Below are positions 16,485-25,381 of a DNA stretch of 45,543 nucleotides, piece after piece (position 1 is the first letter of the stretch; every line of letters begins with the position of its first letter). This DNA is from Oscillospiraceae bacterium. GTDB lineage: Bacteria > Bacillota > Clostridia > Oscillospirales > CAG-272. Location of the stretch: assembly GCA_015065065.1 (NCBI GenBank), contig SVQX01000015.1, positions 1 to 45,543 on the forward strand. The letters run 5' to 3'. Under the pieces are notes generated by a model. That model saw only the letters and a program-made list of their open reading frames with translations. It did not search any database and was not told where the DNA came from. The translations under genes were made by a program, and so were the position numbers.

Positions 16485-16531
16485 CTCACCCGAGTGCGAT
16501 GCTTGTCCGCTCGGGTGAGTTAAGTTATAAT
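16485..16531 (+). promoter_or_regulatory. Hairpin overlapping the pheA promoter
   Basis: CTCACCCGAG (16485-16494) and CTCGGGTGAG (16510-16519) form a perfect 10-bp stem directly after fakA. The loop contains TTGTCC (16503-16508). With a 17-bp spacer this lines up with TATAAT (16526-16531), giving a good promoter for pheA. The element could act as the fakA terminator (moderately T-rich downstream), as an operator for pheA, or both. Confidence 0.55.
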
Positions 16532-16558
16532 TTTAATTTTTTAAGCAGGAAATCTCTT

Positions 16559-17716
16559 ATGGATATAAAAAAAAGCAGAGCAGAAATAGATAAAATGAAC
16601 CGCGAGCTTGTGTCGCTCTTCTGCCGCAGAATGGATACCGCCGAGGATATCGCAAGATATAAGCTGGAGAACGATATGCCCGTGTTCGACAGGGCGCGCG
16701 AGCGGGATATCCTTGCGGATATGACTCAGCTTTCGGACGAAAAATACCGTTATTACACAAAGACATTCTTTACAGTGATGATGGATCTGAGCAAGGCTTA
16801 TCAATCCTCTATCATAGCGCAGAGCCAAAACAACGGCGGCGAGGGCATCTCGGCGCGCATAGCAGAGTCAGAGAAAAACACTCCACCCCTTTTCCCCGAC
16901 GGCGGACTTATTGCGTGTCAGGGGGTTGAGGGAGCGTACTCCCAAAAGGCGTGCGATAAGCTGTTCTCACTCCCCAAGATCAAATATTTCGGAAGCTTTG
17001 GCGAGGTATTTGCGGCTGTTGAATCGGGTGAATGCGATTTCGGTATCCTTCCCATTGAAAACAGCACCTACGGCACGGTAAACGAGGTCTACGACCTTAT
17101 GCAACGGTACAATTTCTGTATTGTGCGCAGTCTGAAGCTCAAGATAGAGCATAAGCTGCTTTGCATCAAGGGAGCGAGTCTTGATGGCATCACCGACGTC
17201 TACTCGCACAGTCAGGCTTTGGGTCAGTGTAATCGGTTCTTTGAAGCACATCCCGACATCCGTCTGCACGTTTGCGCTAATACAGCCGTTGCCGCAAAGA
17301 CGGTGGCGGAGATGAACGATCCTCACATTGCGGCTATTTCGTCTGCGGACTGCGCGGGGCTTTACGGCTTGTCCGTCATCCCCTGCGAGATTCAGAACAC
17401 GTCCTATAACTATACAAGATTTATATGCATTTCCAAGGGACTTTTCATATATCCCGGCGCAAACAAGATAAGTCTTATGCTTACTCTGCGCCATGAGCCC
17501 GGCTCGCTTTATACAACGCTGTCAAAGTTTACCGCTCAGGCACTCAACCTCACCAAGCTTGAAAGCCGTCCAATTGAGGGCAGTGATTTTGATGCGCGCT
17601 TCTACTTTGACTTTGAAGCATCCCCCGACGAGGAGCGGGTAAAGCAGCTCCTTGACGACCTTGAAAGAAGCTGCGATTCGCTGACCTTCCTCGGCGGATA
17701 TACGGAAAAATGTTAA
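16559..17716 (+). CDS. pheA: Bifunctional chorismate mutase-prephenate dehydratase (P-protein)
   Basis: A 385-residue protein that converts chorismate to prephenate and then phenylpyruvate. An AroQ chorismate mutase helical domain (about 1-90) has SRAEIDKMNRELVSLFCRRM and VFDRARERDIL. The prephenate dehydratase domain (about 115-290) has GVEGAYSQKACDKLF, GILPIENSTYGTVNEVYDL and the catalytic NYTRFICIS. A C-terminal ACT domain (about 295-380) has HEPGSLYTTLSKF and the ESRP signature for Phe feedback. The start is the ATG at 16559 behind AGGA. Earlier in-frame codons lie in the promoter/hairpin. It completes the Phe genes of this locus apart from an aminotransferase, which is not present here. 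Confidence 0.96.
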   Translation: MDIKKSRAEIDKMNRELVSLFCRRMDTAEDIARYKLENDMPVFDRARERDILADMTQLSDEKYRYYTKTFFTVMMDLSKAYQSSIIAQSQNNGGEGISARIAESEKNTPPLFPDGGLIACQGVEGAYSQKACDKLFSLPKIKYFGSFGEVFAAVESGECDFGILPIENSTYGTVNEVYDLMQRYNFCIVRSLKLKIEHKLLCIKGASLDGITDVYSHSQALGQCNRFFEAHPDIRLHVCANTAVAAKTVAEMNDPHIAAISSADCAGLYGLSVIPCEIQNTSYNYTRFICISKGLFIYPGANKISLMLTLRHEPGSLYTTLSKFTAQALNLTKLESRPIEGSDFDARFYFDFEASPDEERVKQLLDDLERSCDSLTFLGGYTEKC

Positions 17717-17735
17717 CTCACGAAAGGTGATCTTT

Positions 17736-19079
17736 ATGAACAACACATACACTACCGCAGAAGTGCTGCTTCGCGGAGTTCAAAACGGTACTTACGACGG
17801 ACAATTCAAAGGACTCTACGGCGACGGCGAAGGTACGCTAACCTTCCAAAAGGAAAGATACTCAAAGCTCATCAGCACGTTTATTGATCAGTTCGGCGCG
17901 TCCCGCGAGTGCGCTCTATTCTCCGTAGCGGGAAGAAGTGAGCTTTCGGGCAACCACACCGACCATAACCGCGGTTGCGTTATTGCCGCTTCCATCAGCC
18001 TTGATATTATCGCTATCGCTTCCCCCCGAAACGACTCGCAGATATGCATCCACAGCGAGGGCTTCGGCATCAACCGCGTGGATATTTCAGCCTATACTCA
18101 GCCCGTGGAAAAGAAATTCGGCACGTCGGCGGCTCTTGTCGCGGGCGTATGCGTCGGCTTCACGGACAGAGGCTACGCCGTGGGCGGCTTTGACGCCTGT
18201 ACCACCTCCAACGTGCTTAAGGGCTCGGGACTTTCCTCCTCTGCGGCGTTTGAGGACATGATAGGCACTATCCTCTCTCACCTCTACAACGGCGGCAAGG
18301 TGGATAACGTAACTATATCAATGATTTCTCAGTTTGCAGAAAACGAATTCTTCGGCAAGCCCTGCGGGCTTATGGATCAGGTTGCTTGCGCTTACGGCGG
18401 TATCGTAGCTATCGACTTTGCCGACCCCTCCGCCCCCGTTATCACTCCCCTGCCCTTTGATATGAGCGGCGCGGGATACCACCTCTGCATTGTGGACACG
18501 GGCGGAAATCACGCCGACCTTACCGACGACTACGCCGCCGTCCCCGCCGAAATGAAGGCAGTTGCAAGGACACTTGGCGGCGAAGTTTTGAGAAGCGTCA
18601 GCGAGGACGATCTGATCGCGGCTCTGCCCGGCGTGCGCCGTGAGCTGGGCGACAGAGCTGCCCTTCGCGCACTCCACTTTTTCGGCGAAAACCGCCGCGT
18701 GGCAGAACAGAAGGCGGCTTTGACTGCGGCTATCGAGGCGCAGAAATCAGGCGACGAGTCTGCACTGAACGCAGCTCTTGACGAGTATTTTGACGGCGTG
18801 TTGGCTTCGGGCCGCTCCTCCTTCTGCTATCTCCAAAACGTATATACCACAAAGAATATTGCCGAGCAGGGGCTCTCGCTTGCTCTCTGTCTTGCAGAAA
18901 AGGCTCTTGACGGTAAAGGCGCATTCCGCGTTCACGGAGGCGGCTTTGCGGGTACTATTCAGTCCTACGTTCCCGCGGCTCTCGTTGACAGCTTCAAGGC
19001 TACCATGGACGCAGTGTTCGGCGAGGGTGCTTGCGCTGACCTCACCATCCGACTTGTTGGAGCTTGCAGACTCATCTGA
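17736..19079 (+). CDS. galK: Galactokinase (GHMP kinase)
   Basis: A 447-residue GHMP kinase that makes galactose-1-phosphate from galactose and ATP (Leloir pathway). The galactokinase signature reads GRSELSGNHTDHNRG. This is the variant seen in Firmicutes and differs from GEHTDYN. The ATP loop is KGSGLSSSAAFE, the catalytic Asp region is CGLMDQVACAYGG, and the C-terminal GHMP motif is GAFRVHGGGFAGTIQ. The start is the ATG at 17736 behind AAAGGTG. A GTG 9 bp earlier overlaps that site and is unlikely. It follows pheA by 19 bp, so it is probably co-transcribed despite the unrelated role. No other Leloir gene is in the window. Confidence 0.95.
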   Translation: MNNTYTTAEVLLRGVQNGTYDGQFKGLYGDGEGTLTFQKERYSKLISTFIDQFGASRECALFSVAGRSELSGNHTDHNRGCVIAASISLDIIAIASPRNDSQICIHSEGFGINRVDISAYTQPVEKKFGTSAALVAGVCVGFTDRGYAVGGFDACTTSNVLKGSGLSSSAAFEDMIGTILSHLYNGGKVDNVTISMISQFAENEFFGKPCGLMDQVACAYGGIVAIDFADPSAPVITPLPFDMSGAGYHLCIVDTGGNHADLTDDYAAVPAEMKAVARTLGGEVLRSVSEDDLIAALPGVRRELGDRAALRALHFFGENRRVAEQKAALTAAIEAQKSGDESALNAALDEYFDGVLASGRSSFCYLQNVYTTKNIAEQGLSLALCLAEKALDGKGAFRVHGGGFAGTIQSYVPAALVDSFKATMDAVFGEGACADLTIRLVGACRLI

Positions 19080-19120
19080 CGCTTTATAAGCAGGCTCGAC
19101 TGTGATCGAAAGGAGTAAAA

Positions 19121-19546
19121 ATGCTTTTGCCCAAAAACTCATCCCGTACTCCCGCGCCCAAAAAGCCTGTCAGCCCAGAGGCACGGCGCAACGCCGTCAT
19201 TATCCTTGTGCTGACGGTGGCGCTTGCCATCATTTATTATGGCAGTATGACGTTTAATTTCGGCATCTACGTTATGTGGGCGTACATGATAATATTCGCC
19301 GCATTGCTTATATCCTTTCTGGCGTACAATCGCGGATTTGTCAACAAAGGAATCACCGCGGATATGCTCCCGCCCGATTGGAGCGAGGAAAAAAAGGCGG
19401 ATTTCATCAACAAGACCGCCGAGCGCGAAAAACGCTCCAAATGGATGCTGCTGCTCATCATTCCGTTTGCATTCGTATTCATTTGCGAGGCAATTTACCT
19501 CTTTCTGTGGAGCGGCAACCTTGAAAATCTGTTTATTCAAAAGTAA
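19121..19546 (+). CDS. Small three-helix membrane protein of unknown function
   Basis: A 141-residue protein with a basic, Pro-rich N-terminus. Three hydrophobic segments lie at about 26-43, 48-66 and 107-130. A charged loop between helices 2 and 3 is rich in Lys and Glu (SEEKKADFINKTAEREKR). I recognise no enzyme motif. It has an AAAGGAG site and sits 27 bp before the YycJ-like hydrolase gene, so it probably belongs to the galK-to-rlmH transcript. Confidence 0.8.
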   Translation: MLLPKNSSRTPAPKKPVSPEARRNAVIILVLTVALAIIYYGSMTFNFGIYVMWAYMIIFAALLISFLAYNRGFVNKGITADMLPPDWSEEKKADFINKTAEREKRSKWMLLLIIPFAFVFICEAIYLFLWSGNLENLFIQK

Positions 19547-19573
19547 AAATCACCCATACCAAGGATTTAAAAA

Positions 19574-20425
19574 ATGATACCATACCGTATAGGAACGCTG
19601 TTTTCCGGCTCGACGGGAAACTGTACCTACATAGAAACGCCCGGTGCGCGAATACTTATCGACGCGGGGAAATGCACCAAAACTCTGCTGTCATCCCTGT
19701 CCGAGATAGGAGTCAGCCCTGACAGCATCGACGCTATTTTTATCACCCACGAGCATAACGACCATATAAGCGCTCTGCCCGTGCTGTCCAAAAAGTGCCA
19801 TATACCCATTTACATGGTTTACGAATCCGCCCGCAGATACGAGAAAAATCCTCCCCGCGAGCTGTGCGAATGTCTTTGCCTGCAAAGGGATAAGACCTTT
19901 TCGGTAAAGGTGGGAGATATGACAGTAACGGCATTCCCCACACCGCACGACAGCCGTGCGTCGGTAGGATACCGCATAACCGTTTCGGAGTCGGGCGACA
20001 GCGGCGAATCGGTGGCTCTCGGAGTTGCTACCGATATCGGATACGTTACCGACGACATTCGCGACGGACTTCGCGGCTGTCGCTCCGTGGTGATTGAGTC
20101 CAATCACGATATCGATATGCTCCGCGAGGGTCCTTATCCTTACGACTTAAAGCAACGTATTCTTTCCCGTCGCGGTCACCTTTCCAACACCGATTGTGCC
20201 GATTTTTGCGCGTGGCTTGCCTTGCACGGAACGGTGGACTTTCTGCTTGCGCACCTGAGTGAGCAAAATAATATCCCCGATATTGCATACGACGAGACCT
20301 TCGCCGCTCTGTCGGGAGATATATTCAATCTGCGAGTAGCCTCTCCCAATGCCGTCACACTGCTTTGCGGCGATGCGGACACCGCCATCGAGAAAAGGAG
20401 CGATCTCCTTGCTCCGAAAGGATAA
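19574..20425 (+). CDS. YycJ/WalJ-type MBL-fold metallohydrolase
   Basis: A 283-residue metallo-beta-lactamase fold protein of the YycJ group. The N-terminal FSGSTGNCTYIE is followed by LIDAG, the zinc motif ITHEHNDHISAL, TPHDSRASVGYRI and GVATDIGY. SNHDIDMLREGPYP and LAHLSEQNN supply the remaining His ligands. YycJ proteins are proposed nucleases linked to WalKR signalling or to DNA repair. The biochemical role here is inferred from the fold alone. No walKR genes are nearby. The ORF is preceded by AAGGATTT (a weak ribosome site) and ends 3 bp before rlmH. Confidence 0.88.
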   Translation: MIPYRIGTLFSGSTGNCTYIETPGARILIDAGKCTKTLLSSLSEIGVSPDSIDAIFITHEHNDHISALPVLSKKCHIPIYMVYESARRYEKNPPRELCECLCLQRDKTFSVKVGDMTVTAFPTPHDSRASVGYRITVSESGDSGESVALGVATDIGYVTDDIRDGLRGCRSVVIESNHDIDMLREGPYPYDLKQRILSRRGHLSNTDCADFCAWLALHGTVDFLLAHLSEQNNIPDIAYDETFAALSGDIFNLRVASPNAVTLLCGDADTAIEKRSDLLAPKG

Positions 20426-20428
20426 TTT

Positions 20429-20911
20429 ATGCTTTCCAAGATAAAATTCATCACCGTCGGCAATCTCAAGGAGCCGTATCTACGCGACGCAATGGAGGAA
20501 TACGCAAAGCGTCTTTCCGGCTTTTGCAAGGTAGAACAAGTCAATATCAGGGAGTCAAAGCTCCCCGACGATCCCTCGGATACCGAAATAAATTTCGCGC
20601 TGAACGCCGAGGCGAAAATGATACTTGACGCACTGCCCCCGCGCGCCTACGGAGTGGCGCTTTGCGTTGAGGGAAAACAGTTTTCCTCCCCCGAGCTTGC
20701 CGCCCTGCTTGACAGTGCCGCAGGTGAATGGGGCGAGATATGCTTTATTATCGGCTCATCTCACGGGCTTGCAGAAAGTGTAAAGTCCGCCTGCAAGCTA
20801 CGCCTGTCCTTTTCGAAGCTGACCTTTCCACACCAGCTCATGCGTGTGGTGCTTTACGAGGCGGTCTACCGCTGCGCGACCATAATTAAAGGTACTAAAT
20901 ATCACAAATAA
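20429..20911 (+). CDS. rlmH: 23S rRNA pseudouridine-1915 N3-methyltransferase
   Basis: A 160-residue SPOUT-class methyltransferase that methylates pseudouridine 1915 in helix 69 of 23S rRNA, on the assembled ribosome. Family signatures are KIKFITVGNLKEPYLRDAMEEY at the N-terminus, ALCVEGKQFSSPELA, the SAM-knot IGSSHGLAESVK and the C-terminal LTFPHQLMRVVLYEAVYRC, ending in KGTKYHK. Length matches the family (about 155-160). It is the last gene of the unit and is followed by a terminator at 20916. Confidence 0.97.
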   Translation: MLSKIKFITVGNLKEPYLRDAMEEYAKRLSGFCKVEQVNIRESKLPDDPSDTEINFALNAEAKMILDALPPRAYGVALCVEGKQFSSPELAALLDSAAGEWGEICFIIGSSHGLAESVKSACKLRLSFSKLTFPHQLMRVVLYEAVYRCATIIKGTKYHK

Positions 20912-20915
20912 TGCG

Positions 20916-20952
20916 TCTGCCGCGAGAAATACACTCTCGCGGCAGATCTTTT
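20916..20952 (+). terminator. Terminator after rlmH
   Basis: TCTGCCGCGAGA (20916-20927) pairs perfectly with 20935-20946 across a 7-nt loop and is followed by TCTTTT. Confidence 0.9.
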
Positions 20953-21054
20953 CGAATTTCGTATATTCTTGTCGAACACTTTGTGCGCTTCGACATATTA
21001 TGATATTGGAAGGCGTAATCCTTCTCTATTTCATATTTTTCACGGAGGTTCTCT

Positions 21055-21147
21055 ATGAACAACTGTCTTTGCGGAATTTTCGATAACAACAACTGGATCT
21101 GGATCCTTCTTATCGTTCTCCTTATCTCCTGCTGCTGCGGCTGCTGA
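21055..21147 (+). CDS. Thirty-residue Cys-rich membrane miniprotein
   Basis: The ORF encodes 30 residues. It starts MNNCLCGIFDNNNWIW, continues with a single hydrophobic stretch (ILLIVLLIS) and ends CCCGC, giving six Cys in total. GGAGG lies 7 bp before the ATG, and the gene is isolated between two strong terminators, so it has its own transcription unit of about 200 bp. Similar tiny WI/LL-rich, CCCG-ending proteins occur in Clostridia and Bacilli and are sometimes spore-associated. I cannot assign a function. A C-terminal Cys cluster suggests metal binding, disulfides or lipid modification. Confidence 0.72.
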   Translation: MNNCLCGIFDNNNWIWILLIVLLISCCCGC

Positions 21148-21167
21148 GATCACGGGTAAAATTAAAG

Positions 21168-21195
21168 CCCCGACGGAGCAAAAGCTCCGTCGGGG
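21168..21195. terminator. Bidirectional terminator
   Basis: A perfect 12-bp stem CCCCGACGGAGC (21168-21179) pairs with its complement at 21184-21195 across an AAAA loop, between the miniprotein gene and the convergent oxidoreductase gene. AT-rich sequence flanks it on both sides. Confidence 0.88.
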
Positions 21196-21208
21196 TTACA
21201 TATTTTCA

Positions 21209-22285
21209 TCAGAACTGAAGGTCCACGTCAATGGGCATGCAGAGTCTGTCCGATTCAAACGCCGCCTCCATTATCTTCATATCCACCATCATCTGATGAT
21301 GAGTTACGAGCTGCGGCTCAATTCCGTCTATCGCCTTCACAAAGTTGCGATAGAAATCGTGTACGTCCGACTGCGGACGCTCAAGCTGCTTTTTGGCGAT
21401 AGTCTTTTCGTCGCGGGGAGCCATGGTCTTGGTAAGACCTGCGGCGGTAACTACGGGAACTGCGTCCTTGTAGTCCCAGTTATGACACCAAACCACCTCG
21501 CAGGGCTCCGTCCATTCGCGGATGATGCCCGATCCGTTAGCACCCGTCATATAGAATCGCGGCATGGAAACGAAGTTGGACGTTCCCACCTCAACGCGCG
21601 CTACAAGATCGTCCTCAAAGAACATATCAAGCGCAAATCCGTCGTCAACAAGCTCGTTGGTGATGTGGTCACAGTGACACCACACCTTTTTAAGCCTTTT
21701 ATCGTGGACGATAAGCATTATCTGGTCAATAAGATGAATACCCCAATCCAGAATCATTCCGCCGCCCTGCTCGGGACGCTGACGCCAGTCACCGGGAATT
21801 CCGCGCGAGCCGTGAATACGTGACTCGACCTTATACACCTGACCGAGATCGCCGCTTCGGTAAAGCTGACGCATAGCGAGATAATCCACATCCCATCTGC
21901 GGTTCTGGTGTACCGTGAATATGCGGTCGTATTTTACGGCTGCATCTATCATCTCCTGCAAGTCCTCAGAGGACACGGTAACGGGCTTTTCGCATATAAC
22001 GTGCTTGCCCGCCGCCATAGCCGCGATAGCAAGAGATTTGTGAACGTCGTTGGGGGTTGCGATAGTTACAAAATCCACATCCCTGTCAGCAAGCACCTCC
22101 TCAAACGAGGAATATGCGTGAATTTCCCTGGACTCGGCAAGCTCGCATCTTTCTGCCTTGATATCATATACGCCTTTAAGATTAACAACGTCGCTATTTT
22201 TTAAATAGTTGCCATGCCACGAGCCCATTCCGCCGTAGCCGATTATAACGCCGTTCTTTTTGTTCATTACATTGTTTGGGGACAT
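21209..22285 (-). CDS. Gfo/Idh/MocA-family NAD(P)-dependent oxidoreductase
   Basis: A 358-residue two-domain dehydrogenase. The N-terminal Rossmann fold has IIGYGGMGSWHGNYL and IATPNDVHKSLAIAAMAAGK. The catalytic EKPV motif is near residue 100. The C-terminal domain includes HQNRRWDVDYLAMRQLYRSG, GDWRQRPEQGGGMILDWGIHLIDQ (split here by the family consensus GG..D.G.H..D) and a catalytic His-Asp pair. Members oxidise or reduce sugars, inositols or their derivatives; the substrate is not evident. It is a single-gene unit with promoter at 22355-22383. The start at 22285 has AAAGGCG upstream. An internal Met 18 bp later lacks a ribosome site. Confidence 0.92.
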   Translation of the reverse strand: MSPNNVMNKKNGVIIGYGGMGSWHGNYLKNSDVVNLKGVYDIKAERCELAESREIHAYSSFEEVLADRDVDFVTIATPNDVHKSLAIAAMAAGKHVICEKPVTVSSEDLQEMIDAAVKYDRIFTVHQNRRWDVDYLAMRQLYRSGDLGQVYKVESRIHGSRGIPGDWRQRPEQGGGMILDWGIHLIDQIMLIVHDKRLKKVWCHCDHITNELVDDGFALDMFFEDDLVARVEVGTSNFVSMPRFYMTGANGSGIIREWTEPCEVVWCHNWDYKDAVPVVTAAGLTKTMAPRDEKTIAKKQLERPQSDVHDFYRNFVKAIDGIEPQLVTHHQMMVDMKIMEAAFESDRLCMPIDVDLQF

Positions 22286-22354
22286 ATCGGAAACGCCTTT
22301 CTGTCAACAGATATAGCTTGTTTTTCGCACGGCATACATACCCATGCTACCCAT

Positions 22355-22383
22355 ATTATAAAACATTTTGCCCCGTTCTGCAA
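22355..22383 (-). promoter_or_regulatory. Promoter of the Gfo/Idh/MocA gene
   Basis: On the minus strand TTGCAG (22383-22378), 17 bp and TATAAT (22360-22355), about 70 bp before the start codon. Confidence 0.65.
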
Positions 22384-22485
22384 GACATATTTGGCTATTT
22401 TTAAGACAAATATTGCTATTTTGCATCTTTTCGCGGCGCAAACGGCAAAATTCATTTCGCTTTGAAAATAAATTTTCAAAAGCTC

Positions 22486-22514
22486 TTGTGCAAACGCTAA
22501 AAATATGGTACAAT
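22486..22514 (+). promoter_or_regulatory. Promoter of lepA
   Basis: TTGTGC (22486-22491), 17 bp, TACAAT (22509-22514), 33 bp before the ATG. Confidence 0.6.
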
Positions 22515-22547
22515 AAGGGTTGAACTGAATTTGTGAGGAATTTTTAA

Positions 22548-24371
22548 ATGTCAAAAAACGAAAGAATGGAACACATACGCAATTTTTCCATAATTGCGCA
22601 CATAGATCACGGTAAATCCACTCTTGCCGACCGCATACTTGAATTGACGCAGACGGTCTCGGAGCGCGAGATGGAGGCACAGCTGCTTGACAGCATGGCA
22701 CTTGAGCGCGAGCGCGGCATTACCATCAAGGCGACAGCTGTAAAGCTGGATTACACTGCGCCCAACGGCGAGAAGTATATTCTTAATCTTATCGACACTC
22801 CCGGTCACGTGGACTTCAATTACGAGGTATCCCGCTCCCTCAACGCCTGCGACGGCGCACTGCTCGTAGTAGATGCGACCCAAGGCATTGAGGCGCAGAC
22901 GCTGGCAAATGCTTATCTTGCAGTGGATGCGGGGCTCGAAATAGTCCCCGTTATCAACAAGATCGACCTGCCCAGCGCGCAGATCGACCGTTGCCGTGAG
23001 GATATTGAGGACGTCGTAGGCATCCCCGCAGAGGGCTGTCCTGCCGTTTCCGCCAAGACGGGACTTAATATTCAGGACGTGCTTGACGCCGTTGTTCGCG
23101 ACATTCCCGCGCCTACGGGCGACGAGAACGCGCCCCTCAAGGCGCTCATATTCGACTCTTATTACGACAGCTATCTCGGCGTGGTGGTAAATATCCGCGT
23201 ATTTGACGGCTCGCTCAAATCGGGTGACAAAATAAAGCTGATGAGTACGGGAGCTGTATTTGACGTTGTTGACGTCGGCACTATGACGCCCTTCGGCCTC
23301 AAAAAGGCAGCCTCTCTGTCTGCGGGCGAGGTAGGTTATCTCACCGCTTCCATCAAGTCCATTGGCGACACACGCGTGGGTGATACTGTAACGCTTGCGG
23401 ACACTCCGACCTCCACCCCCTGCCCCGGCTTCAAGGCGGCTCAGCCTATGGTGTTTGCGGGAATATATCCTGCCGACGGCGCAAGATACGGCGATCTGCG
23501 CGACGCGCTGGACAAGCTGCGTCTTAACGACGCCGCTCTTACCTTTGAGCCCGAAACCTCGGTGGCTCTTGGCTTTGGCTTCCGTTGCGGATTTCTCGGA
23601 CTTCTCCATATGGAGATAATCGAGGAGCGACTTGAGCGCGAGTTCAATCTTGACCTTATCACCACCGCCCCCAGCGTTGTGTATGAAATTCAGCGCACCG
23701 ACGGCACGGTTACCATTGTGGACAACCCCTCAAACTACCCCGCCGCTGACGCGATCAAGGAAGCAAAAGAGCCTATCGTCAAGGCAAGCATCATCACGCC
23801 CGTGGAATATGTTGGCGGACTGATGGACTTGTGCCAGGACAGGCGCGGCGAGTTCATTGATATGAAATATATAGATCCCACCCGTGCGGAGCTTCACTAT
23901 CATCTGCCGCTCAACGAGATAATTTACGATTTCTTTGACGCACTCAAGAGCCGCTCGCGCGGCTATGCGTCACTTGACTACGAGCTACTGGGATATCAGG
24001 TATCCAAGCTCGTCAAGCTTGATTTTCTGCTCAACGGCGAGCAGGTAGACGCACTTTCCTTTATCGTGCATGAGGAAAAGGCATACACCCGCGCGCGCAG
24101 AGTGGCTGAAAAGCTGAAGGAAAACATACCGCGTCAGCTCTTTGAAATACCAATTCAGGCGGCGATAGGCTCAAAGATAATCGCCCGTGAAACGGTCAAG
24201 GCTATGCGCAAGGACGTGCTTGCAAAATGCTACGGCGGAGATATTACCCGAAAGAAAAAGCTGCTTGAAAAGCAGAAGGAGGGTAAAAAGAAAATGCGCC
24301 AGCTCGGCTCGGTTCAGGTATCCCCCGAGGCGTTTATGGCAGTCCTCCGACTTGATGACAGTAACGACTGA
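22548..24371 (+). CDS. lepA: Elongation factor 4 (LepA)
   Basis: A 607-residue translational GTPase that acts on the ribosome under stress and in 30S biogenesis. G1 [11 protein letters not shown] (about 16-26), the switch region [11 protein letters not shown]3 DTPGHVDF, G4 NKIDLP and G5 SAKTG are intact. EF-G-like domains II, III and V follow, and the LepA-specific C-terminal domain carries [12 protein letters not shown]-like sequence ([13 protein letters not shown]) plus the conserved [16 protein letters not shown]. Start at 22548 with GAGG upstream. It is monocistronic between its own promoter and a strong terminator. Confidence 0.98.
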   Translation: MSKNERMEHIRNFSIIAHIDHGKSTLADRILELTQTVSEREMEAQLLDSMALERERGITIKATAVKLDYTAPNGEKYILNLIDTPGHVDFNYEVSRSLNACDGALLVVDATQGIEAQTLANAYLAVDAGLEIVPVINKIDLPSAQIDRCREDIEDVVGIPAEGCPAVSAKTGLNIQDVLDAVVRDIPAPTGDENAPLKALIFDSYYDSYLGVVVNIRVFDGSLKSGDKIKLMSTGAVFDVVDVGTMTPFGLKKAASLSAGEVGYLTASIKSIGDTRVGDTVTLADTPTSTPCPGFKAAQPMVFAGIYPADGARYGDLRDALDKLRLNDAALTFEPETSVALGFGFRCGFLGLLHMEIIEERLEREFNLDLITTAPSVVYEIQRTDGTVTIVDNPSNYPAADAIKEAKEPIVKASIITPVEYVGGLMDLCQDRRGEFIDMKYIDPTRAELHYHLPLNEIIYDFFDALKSRSRGYASLDYELLGYQVSKLVKLDFLLNGEQVDALSFIVHEEKAYTRARRVAEKLKENIPRQLFEIPIQAAIGSKIIARETVKAMRKDVLAKCYGGDITRKKKLLEKQKEGKKKMRQLGSVQVSPEAFMAVLRLDDSND

Positions 24372-24377
24372 CATGAA

Positions 24378-24409
24378 AAGACCCAAGGTTGAAATAAACC
24401 TTGGGTCTT
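24378..24409. terminator. Bidirectional terminator between lepA and purC
   Basis: A 13-bp stem AAGACCCAAGGTT (24378-24390) pairs with AACCTTGGGTCTT (24397-24409). T-rich sequence follows on the plus strand and AT-rich sequence on the other. Confidence 0.88.
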
Positions 24410-24415
24410 TGTGTT

Positions 24416-25099
24416 TTATCTGTTAAGAATAAGCTTTGTAAGCTCTACGGGATCGACTATCTTGCCGTCCTTGTAAACTCTCATATTTCCCGAAGCGATC
24501 TCGTCAATAAGAATCACCTCGTCGCCGTTGTAGCCGAACTCAAACTTGATATCCCACAGGTCAAGTCCGATAGACTTCAAATCGTCGGCAACGATCCTTG
24601 TGATCTTCAAGGTCTGTTCCTTCATGCTTGCGAACATTTCCATGGACATAACGCCAAGTGCCGCAAGCCCCTCTGCGGTAACCAAAGGATCTCCCTTGGC
24701 GTCGTTCTTGAAGGTACACTCAACGTATCCGCCCTCAAGAGGAGTGCCGTCCTCAATATATTCGCCGTATCTGCGGATAAAGCTACCCGTTGCAATAAGA
24801 CGGCAGATGACCTCAAGTCCGTGACCGAACACCTTGCCCGGAAGCACCTCCATGGTAGCGTTCTCAATGTCGGCGCTGACGTAATGGGTCTTGATACCCG
24901 CCTTTTTGAGCAGCTCGAAGTAAAGAATAGACGTCTGGAGATTTGCCTTGCCGATACCCTTGATAGTGAGTCCGACGGTATTTTCGCCCGGATCAAAAAC
25001 TCCGTCCTTGCCCGTGCAATCGTCCTTGAATTTCAGCATTACGTTCCCATTGTCAAGTGAATAAACGTCCTTGGTCTTGCCCTCATAGATCTTTTTCAT
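24416..25099 (-). CDS. purC: Phosphoribosylaminoimidazole-succinocarboxamide (SAICAR) synthase
   Basis: A 227-residue enzyme that joins CAIR and aspartate using ATP in purine biosynthesis. Signatures are [12 protein letters not shown] at the N-terminus, [27 protein letters not shown]-like [31 protein letters not shown] and a C-terminal RVYKDGK. The start is the ATG at 25099 with GGAGG 6 bp upstream. An 8-residue in-frame upstream extension contains that ribosome site and is not coding. No other pur gene is in the window, so it is a solitary copy here. A weak promoter (TGTACA, 17 bp, TAAAAT at 25168-25140) lies upstream. Confidence 0.96.
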   Translation of the reverse strand: MKKIYEGKTKDVYSLDNGNVMLKFKDDCTGKDGVFDPGENTVGLTIKGIGKANLQTSILYFELLKKAGIKTHYVSADIENATMEVLPGKVFGHGLEVICRLIATGSFIRRYGEYIEDGTPLEGGYVECTFKNDAKGDPLVTAEGLAALGVMSMEMFASMKEQTLKITRIVADDLKSIGLDLWDIKFEFGYNGDEVILIDEIASGNMRVYKDGKIVDPVELTKLILNR

Positions 25100-25304
25100 A
25101 GCTATCCTCCGCAAAAATTTCAATGGATCTCATGCACATATTTTATCACAATTTTACCGCTTTGTACAGAGCTTTTTTGAATTTTTTTCATTTTTGGAGA
25201 TTTTTTCTGTTTGGCACTTTATTTGGCTTTCAAATGACAGAAAAGCCGTTATTTTACACAATTTTTTGCGTCGCTTTTGTACGCCTCGAATCCCACCTTT
25301 TCCA

Positions 25305-25333
25305 TTGACAAAATAGTCATACTTTGATATAAT
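25305..25333 (+). promoter_or_regulatory. Perfect-consensus promoter of the polymerase IV gene
   Basis: TTGACA (25305-25310), 17 bp, TATAAT (25328-25333). I see no Gram-positive LexA box (GAAC-N4-GTTC type) over it. The preceding 25100-25300 is AT-rich with no supportable gene. Confidence 0.85.
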
Positions 25334-25381
25334 TCACTTGTAAAGTAATCGCGCACTGCCCGAGACTAAGGAGGTAAAGAG

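Noticed and set aside
22551-23609. 352-codon minus-strand frame
   Set aside because: Antisense to lepA, which is unmistakable.
25123-25308. 61-codon Phe-rich frame between purC and dinB
   Set aside because: Composition reflects AT-rich intergenic sequence; there is no ribosome site, and the dinB promoter overlaps its end.
25300-25381. SOS (LexA) box at the polymerase IV promoter
   Set aside because: No GAAC-N4-GTTC-type palindrome is visible. The promoter is a plain sigma-A consensus.
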